From JALHMI01 sp964598535 (lineage in GTDB: Bacteria; Planctomycetota; Planctomycetia; Pirellulales; PALSA-1355), in contig CAZRCI010000010.1 of the NCBI GenBank assembly GCA_964598535.1, forward strand, positions 62,001 to 126,000: a DNA stretch of 64,000 nucleotides. Reading direction: 5' to 3'. The notes beneath the pieces are model-generated. The model had not been told where the DNA came from, did no database searches, and was given only the letters and a program-made list of their open reading frames with translations. Within the stretch, counting starts at the first letter, position 1. Each line of letters begins with the position of its first letter. Shown here one piece after another: positions 52,401-62,430 of the stretch. The position numbers and the translations under genes are program-made.

Positions 52401-55400
52401 ATGAGCCGCATGGAACTTGTCCGCAGCGCTTGGGCTATGCGCGGAGGCCTCTTGGCCGTGGCGGTGGCGTGTAGCGTGGCCAGCGCCGGGAGGCATGGCC
52501 GGGCCGGCGAAACGGAGCCCACGGCAACCCCCGCGGCCGCGGTCGCCTCACAAGTGGCCGAACAGGAAAACCCCGAGGCGGCCAAGGAACGGGTCGCGGC
52601 CGAACGGTTTCTGGAATTGCTCAAAAAGCGCCCCCGGCTGGGCACGGCGCTCGACAAAGTCTATGGCTATCACGTGAGCCGCGGCTCGCTCGACGAATTC
52701 ACGGCCTCGCTCCAACAACAAGCCGAATCCGGGGGCGACGGTAACCTCTGGCTCGTATTGGGCATGGTTCAAATGCAGCGTGGCCACGACGCGCTGGCCG
52801 CCGCATCGCTCGAAAAGGCCGAAGCCTCGCTGCCCAAGGAACCGCTTGCCAGCTACTACCTCGGCAAGACGCTGCTGCTGGTGGGCGAAGTCGATCTCGC
52901 GGCCGAAGCGTTGCGCCGGGCCATCGACCGGCAGCCGGCCAGGGCCGACATGCTTGCGATCTTTCAGGATCTGGGGCGGATCTACCAGCGCACCGGCCGC
53001 ACCCAAGAAGCCCTGGAGGTCTGGCGGCAGCTCGAAAAACAGTTTCCTGGCGACTTGCAGGTGCGCGAGCAGATCGCCACGATTCTGGCCGATGAAGGCG
53101 CGACGGCCGCCGCGCTCGAACGTTACACGGCGCTGGCCGGCAGCGTGAAAGACCGCTTCCGCAAAGTGGAGCTGGCGATCCGTGCCGCGCAGCTCAAAGC
53201 ACAGCTTGGGCAGGTAACCGAGGCGCTCGCTGACTTCGAGCGGCAACTCGCGCAGGTGAATCCCGAGAGTTGGCTGCATCGCGACATTCGCCGCCGCATC
53301 GAGGAGGTGTTCTGGTCGAGTGGCGACATCGATGGCCTCGTGGCGTACTACGCCGATTGGGTTAAACGCCATCCGGACGACGTCGACGCGATGCTGCGCA
53401 CGGCGCGGATGCTGGCCGCGCAACGCCGCGTTGCGGAGGCGGAAAAGTGGTTCCGCGATGCCATCCAGAAGTCGCCCTCGACGCCCGAGCCGCGGCTGGC
53501 CTTGGCCGAGTCCTTGGCGGGCGACAGTCGCTACGAAGAGGCCGCCCAGGAAATGGCCGCGCTCGTGGAAATTCAACCCGATAATCCCGACTATATCGTC
53601 CGCTGGGGCGAACTCATCTTTGCGGACGACAAACAGCCCGAGGAAGCCCGCCGCGCCGCTGCGGGCGAAGTCTGGCGCCGGATGCTCGTGAAACGCGGCA
53701 ACGACCCGGTTACGGTGTCTCGCGTGGCCGACCTGTTGCGCGGCAGCGGCGCCACGGAGGCCGCCCTCGAACAGTATCGCGCCGCGATCGAGCTCGCGCC
53801 GGGCGAACCGCAGTATCGCGAGTATCTGGGCGAGTTCTTCCATCAGCTTGACCGCAAGGACGAAGCCCTGGCCACGTGGCGCGAGCTGGCCTCTGGCGAG
53901 CGAGAAACGCGCGATAACCTGGTTCGCCTGAGCGAAGTGCTCGGCACGTTCCATTTCGGCGAAGAGGCGCTGGCCGCAATCGCCAAGGCTTGTGAAATGA
54001 AGCCAACCTTCGGCCACCGGGCGCGATATGCCGAGCTGTTGCGCGAGGCCAAACGTTATGACGACGCTCAGCGGCAGCTTGATCTGGCCGAACCCTTGGC
54101 CGAAGATCCCGAGCTGCGCGAGTTGGTGCTCGTCGAACGGATCAAGAATTACCAGGCGGCCGGGGAACTCGACAAACGCATCGACGAAGCGCAAGCCGCG
54201 GTTGAAGGCGAAAAGGCCGACGACGCGGCGGCCTGGCGCATGCTCGCGCTGTTGCACGACGCAGATCGCAAGTTCGAACTCGCTTGCAATGCGATCGCCA
54301 AGGCCACCGAGCTGGCGCCGGGCGACGTCGCCGTTTGGGAGGCGGCCGCTGCGCTCCAGGAACGCGCCGGCCGCTTCGGAGACGCGGTCGCCGCTTACCG
54401 CAAGTTGGCCACGCTCGATCGCCGCTATCTCAGCAACTACCTGACGCAAATCGCCTCGCTCGAAATGCGTCTGGGCAACGTCGACGCGGCGCTCGAAACC
54501 GGCGAGCAACTCATCGCCTCGGCGCCGGGAAATTCAGACCACTATCGCTTCTTCGCCGACCTGTGCTTCCGCACGGGCAATGGCGCTCGGGGGCTGGACG
54601 TGCTGCGTCGCAATGTGCGCGGAAATCCGAACGACGCCGAGGCGCTCACCTACCTGGCCCGGATGCTCTCCGAGGAATTTGCCACGGACGAAGCGGTCGA
54701 GCTCTATTGGCGCGCGTTCGATTTGGGTAAGGATATCGACGCCAAGAACGCGGTCATCGCTCCGCTTACGGAATTGTATCTTCGCACCAATCGATTCGAC
54801 GTGCTGGTCGAACGCTTGCAGACGGTCGGCCGCGAGCAGAACAAACCGCGCGACGCCGCGCTGTGGGCCGCCGCCGCGCACCAGGCCGCCGGCGACTTGG
54901 GAATGGCCAAGCAATTGCTCGAAGGCCTCGCGCGCGAAGACAGCCGCGACACGAAGCTCTTCGAGCAGCTCGTGGCACTGGCCCGCGCGGAGTTCGATTT
55001 CGAAGCGGCCGTCGAGTTCCAGCGCCGCCTGGTCGCCGCGGCCCCGACGCCCGAGGCCGAGTATCTGCTCGGCAACTTGCTGCTCGAATTGGGGGAGATC
55101 GACGAAGCCGAGGCGATGTGGCTCAAGCTGTCGCAGCGCGCCGGCGATCGCCGAGCGCTCGATGCTTCGATCGCCACGCTGATCAACAAGGAACAATACG
55201 ACACCGCGGCCAAGGTGATCGAGCGGGCGATGGCCAAGGATCCCGCGAACTGGGAGCTGCTCGGTCCGGCGATGATCGCTTACATCAAGCTCGACCGTAA
55301 AGAAGACGCGCGCCGCTTGGCCGAACGCGTGCTGGCAATGAACGTCGATCCGGCAGAGCCCACGGCCGAAGTCCGCGAGAACATCAAGAAGCAGCAGTCG

Positions 55401-58400
55401 CGCCGCGTGGGCATGGTTCAATACAGCCCCTACGAGCACTTAGGGCGCCCCTCGCGCATGCCGCAGGTGGCCGGACAGCTCAAGGCGGTCATCAGCTCCG
55501 GCTCCGATCGCCGGTTCGTCCAGCCTGGCGCGAGCGGCGTTCGGGCGCAATGTTTCCAGGATATCTATTTGCTGGCGTCGCTGGTTCCATTGGTGACCGG
55601 TGACAAAGATTTCGACGCCGCCGCCTACATTCAGCAGCAGGTCGAACAAGCGCTCCAATCCAAGGATCCCAAGCAGCTCTGGCAAGCGATTTTCTATCTC
55701 ACCTGGGAAGATCCGCAGGTGATGTACAACAACAGTCACAATGCCAACTACGAGGCATGCCTGGCCGCGCTGCTCGAACAGGACGACCCTTACGCTGCCA
55801 GCAACATGATTATCAAGCTCGTAAACGAGCGGAACCGGCAGTCCAGCAACGGCCAGGTCAAGTTCGAACCGCTCGACAAAGAAAAGATCGCCCGCGTCAA
55901 ACGCTATCGCGATGTTGCGTCGAAGATGGCCGGCGCGATGAGCAATTATTACGACATCTGGCTGGCCAGTGAGCTGGCCCGATCGGGCGAAGTGCAAGAA
56001 GCCAACGAATGGGTCGACGGCTACATCGAGTCCGCCAAGAAGAACTCAAACGGTCTGATAGCGGCGATGCAAGCCGTGGCCATGCTATTCTCGACGGCCT
56101 GGGGTGGTGATCCGCCCGAGGGCATCGTCGATCACGCGATGACGTGCCTGCGTCGCGAGCTCAAGGAGGCGGAGAGCAACCTTGCGCAATTCACCCAGCA
56201 CCGGGGCCAACTCGGCCAGGAGTTGGCCACCCTGATGCACGAGGTGGTGACTCGCGATCGGTTCGACGACGCGATCGTTCTGGCGGACCTGGTGTTGCGC
56301 TACGAGGCGATGCAGGCCGCGAACCTTCGGCCGTCGCAACGGCAGCACACCCAGAGCGTGTCGGGCGGGCTGAACTACTACGTGCAAGTCAATCGGCAAC
56401 ATAGGCAGCGCGCGGTCATGTTTCCTCCGCCGATGGTTTCTTTTGGGGCCGAAGCGATTCTGACCATGCACGCGTTGTACTCGGCCGTCAAGGAAGATCC
56501 GGAAAAACTGGCCAAGCTGATGGCGCAGCTCAAGCACTGGGCGGACGATTCGGCCGAGGATTCGAACGTGCGCTCGGCGCGCATCCTGGCCAAGGCGGCT
56601 GTCCACTACTGGGCCGACGATCGCGCAGCCACCGAAAAAACCCTGCGCGCGGCCGAGGGATTGAAGATCGATCCCCAAGCCGTCGCGCTCATGCGTTCGC
56701 GGTTGCTCTACGAGGCGGGCAACGTCGCCGAGGCGTTGGTGTTGATCGAACAGCTCAAGCCCACCAACCAGCAAATGATGGTCGATCGCGAGCTCGCCAT
56801 CTTGCAACTCGTCCTGCAGCGCGGCGACCTGGAACGCGCCAGAGCCAGCGCCCAGCGGCTGTTCGCCTTGCGGCTCGAATCGGACACCGAATTTCGTCTG
56901 GCCGATTTGATGTACCAGCTCGGGATGCGCGAGCTGGGCGATCGCATGATGGGGCGGATTCGCCGCCGCGCCGGGGGCCAGCAAAACACGCTCGTGCAGC
57001 TCATGAATCGATATCTGGAAGCCGACGACGCCAAGGCCGCGGCCGAAATCGCCCGGCAGGTCGTTCGTCGCACCACGCCGCGCGGCGCTCAGCCCTACTA
57101 CACGACCGAAAACTCTCAGCATGAACAGGCAGTCCGGGCGTTGGCTCGGGCCGGCGCGCTGGACGACCTGATCAAGCAGTACGAGGGGCTCGTCGAGCGC
57201 TCGCCCAAGAGCACCAAGCTTGTCGATCAATTGTGCGCCTTCTACGAAGCCGCCGGGCGCCGGGCGGACGCCGAGCAGCTTCGGATCAAGTCGGCCGAGT
57301 CCGTGCCTGACGATCCCCGCGCGCTGTTCGCGGCGGGCCAGCAGCTTGCCCGGCTGCAAAAGCACGCTGAAGCCGCGGACAAGTTCATTGCCGCGGTGAC
57401 CAAATCGCCCGAGATGCTCAACAACAATTATTTCGAGATGCGCGACGCGCTGACCAAGGCCAAAGCCTGGGGCCGCCTGTCGGACGAGATCGTTAAGACG
57501 GGCATCAAGAGATTTGCGCAAAGCTATCGGATCGGCGAGTTATGCAACGAGCTGAGCCGGCAGAAGGACTCTGCCGCGATCAATCGGTTTCTCTACGCCT
57601 TGCTCTCCGAAGTCGATTGGGGACAGTCGTCGCAAATGATCTATTCGCTCGGCAATCTTCAATTCAAGCCGGACGAGAAGCTCGTCAAGCTGGTGGCCGA
57701 CAAGTTGACCAGCCCCCAGGCCAATTTCAATACTTTCTCGAACAACGCATTTGTCTGGTCGCGCAGCTCGAACGGCAAAACCAGCGGCGCCCTCAACGCA
57801 ATTGCGTCGATCGTCAACAGCGATCCCGAGTTGGCGCAGCGGGTTTCGGCCGCGATGCGGGCCCGGGTGGAAAAGTCCGCGGACGAGCTTTTTGCGCGCA
57901 TGCTCTTGGGCATGCTGTTGGGCAAGCAGCAGAAGTTCGAGGAACTTCAAACGCTGCTGGCCCCCGTGCTGGAAAAGACTGAAAAAAGCCAGCCCGAGGT
58001 CCAAGCCGTCTGGGCCGTCTGTTCGATGCTGGCCCACGATGCGAGTCAGCCGGCGCTGGCGGCCAGGCTGATGGAGCAGGTTGGAGCAGAGCCGTTCAGG
58101 ATCAACGATGGCTCGGACTTTCAATTTACCGCCATGGCGCTATGGGCTTTTGCCTACGAGAATTCCAATCAACCCGACCGGGCTCAGCGCATCCTGATGG
58201 AAGAACTTCGCATGGCGTCTCCCCAGGATGAACGCTATGCCAGCAATCCCGGCTATGCCGAGTATCGCTATCTGAGCTCACTGGTCGAGCTTACCGAGCG
58301 GTTTCTCAAGATGGGCTATCCGGCCGAGGCATTCATTGCCTATCGCAAGGCTTTCGGCGACGAGAGTGTCTTGCAGCGCGCGACGCAATGGGGCGGTTCC

Positions 58401-59195
58401 CACTTTGCACAGCGAAAGGACGCGCTCGCGACGCAGTTTGCGGCCCGCAAACACGCGGACGGCATGCTCAAGATCATTGAGAACGCGTTGGTTCCCGTCG
58501 CTCCGCAAGCGGATGACATTGGCGGCGAGGTGCTTGCCACGGTGAGCGATTTTCTTGGCGAGCCCATTCTCCAGCGCAATTCGCTGCTCGACACGCGCGT
58601 CAGCATGCCGCTCGAAGAGTTCGTCCTGGGTATTTCCAAAGACGAGCGGCTGAAACAAGAGGTCGTGAAGAAGCTCGACGAGCTGCCGCTGGCCGAAGAC
58701 GCCGGTTCGCTGCCTCTCAAGCAGCTTGTCATGCGTCTGCTCGTTAGCGATATCGTGGGCGCGCGCGAAGCGTCTGATGTGGCCGGCCGCGCGATCCTGG
58801 CTTGGGTCGCGGCGCACGCGCCTCCCGAGCCGCCGCCGGCCGCGGAGGCGTCGCCCGACTCGGGTGAGGCAGAAGGCTCGGCGGCGAAGACGCCCCCGGC
58901 TTCCAAGCCGCCGCGCGTTCTGAGCGAAGAACTGCTGCTGGCGATGGCGGCTCTGCGCATGCCGCAGGACTCGGTGGACCAGCAAGCCGTGATCAGCCTG
59001 TTGGAACGGGCCATGGTGGCGGCGCGTGTCGAAAAGGAGCCGGCGCTGGTCGGCAGCCTGCAATGCCAGGTCGCGCGGCGCATCGCGGCCGCCGAACCCG
59101 ACCGCGCTCGCGAGATGTTCCAGGAAGCGCTCGATCAACTGTTGCCGGTGCCCGGCGAGCAGGCAAATCTGGCTCCCACGAAGGAGACGAACTGA
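52401..59195 (+). CDS. Giant exported TPR protein (2,264 residues)
   Basis: A very long protein with a signal peptide (WAMRGGLLAVAVACSVASAG) and dozens of tetratricopeptide-type helix pairs over most of its length, e.g. LAEALRRAIDRQPARADMLA, ALEVWRQLEKQFPGDLQVRE, DAVAAYRKLATLDRRYLSNY. TPR units mediate protein-protein contacts, so it is probably a periplasmic scaffold. A Pro/Ala/Glu linker lies near 2140-2180 (EPPPAAEASPDSGEAEGSAA). Its stop overlaps the next start by one base (TGATG). Divergent from the MoxR/VWA operon, which makes a common envelope function likely. There are no catalytic motifs. Confidence 0.9.
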   Translation: MSRMELVRSAWAMRGGLLAVAVACSVASAGRHGRAGETEPTATPAAAVASQVAEQENPEAAKERVAAERFLELLKKRPRLGTALDKVYGYHVSRGSLDEFTASLQQQAESGGDGNLWLVLGMVQMQRGHDALAAASLEKAEASLPKEPLASYYLGKTLLLVGEVDLAAEALRRAIDRQPARADMLAIFQDLGRIYQRTGRTQEALEVWRQLEKQFPGDLQVREQIATILADEGATAAALERYTALAGSVKDRFRKVELAIRAAQLKAQLGQVTEALADFERQLAQVNPESWLHRDIRRRIEEVFWSSGDIDGLVAYYADWVKRHPDDVDAMLRTARMLAAQRRVAEAEKWFRDAIQKSPSTPEPRLALAESLAGDSRYEEAAQEMAALVEIQPDNPDYIVRWGELIFADDKQPEEARRAAAGEVWRRMLVKRGNDPVTVSRVADLLRGSGATEAALEQYRAAIELAPGEPQYREYLGEFFHQLDRKDEALATWRELASGERETRDNLVRLSEVLGTFHFGEEALAAIAKACEMKPTFGHRARYAELLREAKRYDDAQRQLDLAEPLAEDPELRELVLVERIKNYQAAGELDKRIDEAQAAVEGEKADDAAAWRMLALLHDADRKFELACNAIAKATELAPGDVAVWEAAAALQERAGRFGDAVAAYRKLATLDRRYLSNYLTQIASLEMRLGNVDAALETGEQLIASAPGNSDHYRFFADLCFRTGNGARGLDVLRRNVRGNPNDAEALTYLARMLSEEFATDEAVELYWRAFDLGKDIDAKNAVIAPLTELYLRTNRFDVLVERLQTVGREQNKPRDAALWAAAAHQAAGDLGMAKQLLEGLAREDSRDTKLFEQLVALARAEFDFEAAVEFQRRLVAAAPTPEAEYLLGNLLLELGEIDEAEAMWLKLSQRAGDRRALDASIATLINKEQYDTAAKVIERAMAKDPANWELLGPAMIAYIKLDRKEDARRLAERVLAMNVDPAEPTAEVRENIKKQQSRRVGMVQYSPYEHLGRPSRMPQVAGQLKAVISSGSDRRFVQPGASGVRAQCFQDIYLLASLVPLVTGDKDFDAAAYIQQQVEQALQSKDPKQLWQAIFYLTWEDPQVMYNNSHNANYEACLAALLEQDDPYAASNMIIKLVNERNRQSSNGQVKFEPLDKEKIARVKRYRDVASKMAGAMSNYYDIWLASELARSGEVQEANEWVDGYIESAKKNSNGLIAAMQAVAMLFSTAWGGDPPEGIVDHAMTCLRRELKEAESNLAQFTQHRGQLGQELATLMHEVVTRDRFDDAIVLADLVLRYEAMQAANLRPSQRQHTQSVSGGLNYYVQVNRQHRQRAVMFPPPMVSFGAEAILTMHALYSAVKEDPEKLAKLMAQLKHWADDSAEDSNVRSARILAKAAVHYWADDRAATEKTLRAAEGLKIDPQAVALMRSRLLYEAGNVAEALVLIEQLKPTNQQMMVDRELAILQLVLQRGDLERARASAQRLFALRLESDTEFRLADLMYQLGMRELGDRMMGRIRRRAGGQQNTLVQLMNRYLEADDAKAAAEIARQVVRRTTPRGAQPYYTTENSQHEQAVRALARAGALDDLIKQYEGLVERSPKSTKLVDQLCAFYEAAGRRADAEQLRIKSAESVPDDPRALFAAGQQLARLQKHAEAADKFIAAVTKSPEMLNNNYFEMRDALTKAKAWGRLSDEIVKTGIKRFAQSYRIGELCNELSRQKDSAAINRFLYALLSEVDWGQSSQMIYSLGNLQFKPDEKLVKLVADKLTSPQANFNTFSNNAFVWSRSSNGKTSGALNAIASIVNSDPELAQRVSAAMRARVEKSADELFARMLLGMLLGKQQKFEELQTLLAPVLEKTEKSQPEVQAVWAVCSMLAHDASQPALAARLMEQVGAEPFRINDGSDFQFTAMALWAFAYENSNQPDRAQRILMEELRMASPQDERYASNPGYAEYRYLSSLVELTERFLKMGYPAEAFIAYRKAFGDESVLQRATQWGGSHFAQRKDALATQFAARKHADGMLKIIENALVPVAPQADDIGGEVLATVSDFLGEPILQRNSLLDTRVSMPLEEFVLGISKDERLKQEVVKKLDELPLAEDAGSLPLKQLVMRLLVSDIVGAREASDVAGRAILAWVAAHAPPEPPPAAEASPDSGEAEGSAAKTPPASKPPRVLSEELLLAMAALRMPQDSVDQQAVISLLERAMVAARVEKEPALVGSLQCQVARRIAAAEPDRAREMFQEALDQLLPVPGEQANLAPTKETN

Positions 59196-62100
59196 TGTCC
59201 CTCAGCACCGATGGATACCGCAGTGCCGCTTCGTGCGTCTGCCGCCTGGGGCAGGTCGCGTTGGCATTTGTCGCGCTGGGCGCGCTATCGCCGCCGGCGC
59301 TGGCTCAGGTAGTGCTCAGCGTGGCGTCGCCCTATGCCGCCAAGCCCGAAGATAACAGCCATGCCGAACGCTGCCTGGCCGCGCTCGATCTGGCCATGCT
59401 GGCCGCCGAGAGTGGAATCATGGATGTCTCGATCGACGCCATGCAACGAGCCACGGCCAAGGGCCCGCCCGTCGCGGGCATGGAGCTCGGAAGCCTGCTC
59501 GGCAATAATTCGCGGCCGCGCTCGGCGAGCCCATCGAACAGCCCTCGGTCGACGGCCGCGGCCTCGGCCCAAGCGAAACTGGGGGCCCGCTTGCTCGAAT
59601 TGCACGAGGTGTGGAAGAAAAAGCAGGTGGATCCGGCCGCGGCATATCAGGCGTTCAAGTCGCTGGTGTTTCCCGCCCAGCGTCCTAGCGAGGCGTTTCC
59701 CTACGCGGCCCGCCTGCTGCAAAGAGTGCAAGCCAATTATTCCCGCCTCCAGTACGACGTCGAGGAACCCAAACTCGAGCCGTGCGCTGCGACGGCGCTC
59801 GTGGAATGGGCCCGCCTGGCCGGCAAAGAGGACGACCTACTGGCCGAGGCGACCGCGCGGCAACCATTTCCCAGTGCAATGACCGCCTCGCTGCTGGTAC
59901 AGATCCTGCTTGCGCAGCAGGAATCGCGGCCCGTGGACGAAGCCCGGGCGTTGTGCGAGCCGTTGGCCGCGCAGGTCAAGCTGCTGGTTTCGGGCCCTGA
60001 CGCCCTGTTGCTGTTCGGTCATACCTGGAAGATGCTTGCCCGGCTGCCCGACGATTCCCCCGAGCGCAAGAAATTGATCGCCGCAGCGCTGGTGTCGCTG
60101 CGTGGCGATTCGAATTGGGCCGCGAACGAGTGGCTTGTCTTTCTGGTGGACCGGGGGTTGCGCGAAGCGTTGGATTCCGGCGATCATGAAAAGTTTCGCA
60201 GCTTCGTGGCGATCGCCAACTCGCGGTTCGACAACATACGCTCGAATAATGCCGATTATGTCGCTTCGCAGGAGGCCTCGCTGTATGGTTGGGCCGCGCG
60301 GCGCGCATTCGCCGCGGGGCACCTTGTCCTGGCGGCCGACTGCCTGCGTTTGCAGCATCAGTTGCCGGTTAGCCAAACCTACTTGCAGTCACAGTCGGAT
60401 GTGATTCTCAACCCCTTGCAGCCGGTCGTGCAAGCGCTGCTCTCGCTTCCGCGCGACGAGCGTTACGGAATCATCAAGAGCCTTGCCTGGAAGCTACCGA
60501 ACCTGGGCATGACCCGTTCCACGCGGTTGCGCAGCAACGAGCAGATTCCGCAGGTGTTTCAGGCGGCGGCCGGCGATGTTCCCTGGCGGTTGATCGCCGG
60601 CGAACGGGCTCGCGGCGCCAGCTTGCTAGAGTGGACCATGCGCGACGCGATCGCGCTCGGCAAGCAAAGCGAAGTTGAAGACGAGATCAAGCGGCTGGAG
60701 GGCGCCGGCAGCGACGATGCCCGCATCGCCCGTATCGTGTACCGCTTGGCTCAGGACAAGCCGATCGACATTGCGGCGCTGCTGCAAGCGCGGGATACCG
60801 AGCAGGAATTGCGCCCCGTGATCGGAACCAGCGGCCCGATCGTTCCGCTCGATTTGGAAATCGTCGAGCAGGCGCTCGCGCAGCCGGAACACCGCGCAGC
60901 CGGGCTCAAGCTTCTCGACCGATTGCACGATCTCGCGAACACCGGGCATCAGGACGTCTACGTCACCCTGACCCGCGCGATCAAGCTCGGGCTTCGCGAC
61001 AAACCCTTGGAAGCCACCCAGGGCGACCTTGCGCACTGGGTTGTTGCGGACGACATCAAGGAGGCCGACTACACGCTCGGCAACCCGGCCCAGACGCTGT
61101 GGATTCGGCGTGACGACAAGACCTGGGGGCACGAGTTCGGCACGAACTTCTCCACGCTCATGCTTCGCTATCCACTGGCCGGCGACTATTCGATCGCGTT
61201 CCGCGTGAGCGATGGCGGATACGCGGAAGGCGCGGCTTCGCTCAGCGGCCGGATGATCGAGTTTCTCGAATTTCGCAAGCGGCTCCAGGTGTGGGGCCTG
61301 GGGCATCGCAATCAAACCTCGTTCGCGACAGACGTTCTCCAAAGCGGCACGTTCAACAACATTCGGCTGGATCGTAAAGGCGATACGCTCACCATCCACG
61401 TCAACGACCGCTTCGAAAAACAGCTCGACGTGCCCGCCGCCGACTTCCCGTTTTTCGGCCTGGCATCGTACCACTACCGCGCGAGCTCGTTCGAGGGGCT
61501 GGCCATCTCCGGCGATGGCACGATTCCGCGCAGCGTCGAGATGCTCACCTCGGGACTCGTGGGTTGGAGCGCCCGGTTCAAGGGCGAGGAGCTTCCAACG
61601 ATGGCAATTACGTCCGAAACCAGGCCGCCCGACGAGGACGAAAAAGTTGATTGGCGGCTTGTAGACGGAGTCGTCGAGAGCCTGCCTCGCGCGGAGGAGA
61701 AATCGCAAGGCAAAAGCCCCAACGCCAAGTACGAACGTCCGCGCCGTGAATCGGTCCTGCAATATCTCCGTCCGCTCGTCTCGGGCGAGGAGATTTCGCT
61801 CGAATTCTTCCACGAGCCAGGTAAGTTCACGCTCGCCCCGGCGCTCGGTCGCATCGCCATCCTGCTCTCGGGCGACAAGATCGGCCTGCATTGGATCACC
61901 GCCGATCCGGCGGGTATCACGACCGGAATCGACGACACCAATCGCGTCGAAGATCCCGCGGCCCAGCAACCCGAGCCCGTCGCGCTCAAGAGCGGCGTCT
62001 GGAACAAGCTCAGTCTCAAGCTCGAAGGTGACGAGGCCGTGCTTGCCGTCAACGACCAGATTGTCTATCGACGCACCTGGGAGCCTGAGGCGGGGCGGTT

Positions 62101-62251
62101 GTTTGGGTTGTTTCACGAGCCCGCCGAATCTCAGGTTCGGGTCCGAAACGTCCGGCTTCGGGGCGATTGGCCCGAGCGGCTGCCAAACGACCTGTTCGAG
62201 CTAAAGCCTCGGAGCGAGACGACTTCGGTCCAAAGCCGCACCGGTTTGTAA
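59195..62251 (+). CDS. Exported DUF1583-like protein
   Basis: A 1,018-residue protein from ATG 59195, with AAGGAG upstream and a signal peptide (LGQVALAFVALGALSPPALA). The first half is helical and repeat-like; the second half is beta-rich and resembles concanavalin/LamG-type folds (YPLAGDYSIAFRVSDGGYAE, IRLDRKGDTLTIHVNDRFEK, VDWRLVDGVVESLPRAEEKS). The pattern fits DUF1583 proteins known from Rhodopirellula, whose function is unknown. It is translationally coupled to the giant TPR protein and is presumably its periplasmic partner, perhaps binding carbohydrate; that is inference. Confidence 0.8.
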   Translation: MSLSTDGYRSAASCVCRLGQVALAFVALGALSPPALAQVVLSVASPYAAKPEDNSHAERCLAALDLAMLAAESGIMDVSIDAMQRATAKGPPVAGMELGSLLGNNSRPRSASPSNSPRSTAAASAQAKLGARLLELHEVWKKKQVDPAAAYQAFKSLVFPAQRPSEAFPYAARLLQRVQANYSRLQYDVEEPKLEPCAATALVEWARLAGKEDDLLAEATARQPFPSAMTASLLVQILLAQQESRPVDEARALCEPLAAQVKLLVSGPDALLLFGHTWKMLARLPDDSPERKKLIAAALVSLRGDSNWAANEWLVFLVDRGLREALDSGDHEKFRSFVAIANSRFDNIRSNNADYVASQEASLYGWAARRAFAAGHLVLAADCLRLQHQLPVSQTYLQSQSDVILNPLQPVVQALLSLPRDERYGIIKSLAWKLPNLGMTRSTRLRSNEQIPQVFQAAAGDVPWRLIAGERARGASLLEWTMRDAIALGKQSEVEDEIKRLEGAGSDDARIARIVYRLAQDKPIDIAALLQARDTEQELRPVIGTSGPIVPLDLEIVEQALAQPEHRAAGLKLLDRLHDLANTGHQDVYVTLTRAIKLGLRDKPLEATQGDLAHWVVADDIKEADYTLGNPAQTLWIRRDDKTWGHEFGTNFSTLMLRYPLAGDYSIAFRVSDGGYAEGAASLSGRMIEFLEFRKRLQVWGLGHRNQTSFATDVLQSGTFNNIRLDRKGDTLTIHVNDRFEKQLDVPAADFPFFGLASYHYRASSFEGLAISGDGTIPRSVEMLTSGLVGWSARFKGEELPTMAITSETRPPDEDEKVDWRLVDGVVESLPRAEEKSQGKSPNAKYERPRRESVLQYLRPLVSGEEISLEFFHEPGKFTLAPALGRIAILLSGDKIGLHWITADPAGITTGIDDTNRVEDPAAQQPEPVALKSGVWNKLSLKLEGDEAVLAVNDQIVYRRTWEPEAGRLFGLFHEPAESQVRVRNVRLRGDWPERLPNDLFELKPRSETTSVQSRTGL

Positions 62252-62273
62252 GCCTGTGTGCAGCCTTACAAAC
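62244..62273. terminator. Hairpin spanning the DUF1583 gene stop
   Basis: GTTTGTAAG (62244-62252) and CTTACAAAC (62265-62273), perfect 9-base arms with a 12-base loop, straddling the stop codon. No U-run follows. It may be a partial terminator or RNA-stabilising hairpin before the last gene of the operon. Confidence 0.45.
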
Positions 62274-62430
62274 GCGTCCCCGCATGTCCGGGGTGGCCGG
62301 CATGATGGGGATAACCAAAATGATTTGGGAATGAGTGCGCTCACGTTCTTGGCGGCATTTCGTTAAGCTGTAGGTGAGTTCTCCTCCCGCCGCTCGCAAA
62401 CCCATTCGTAACCAGTCAGGAGCTGTCGCG

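Noticed and set aside
52548..54509. A 653-residue minus-strand frame
   Set aside because: Shadow of the giant TPR gene; composition is typical of reverse reading of TPR repeats.
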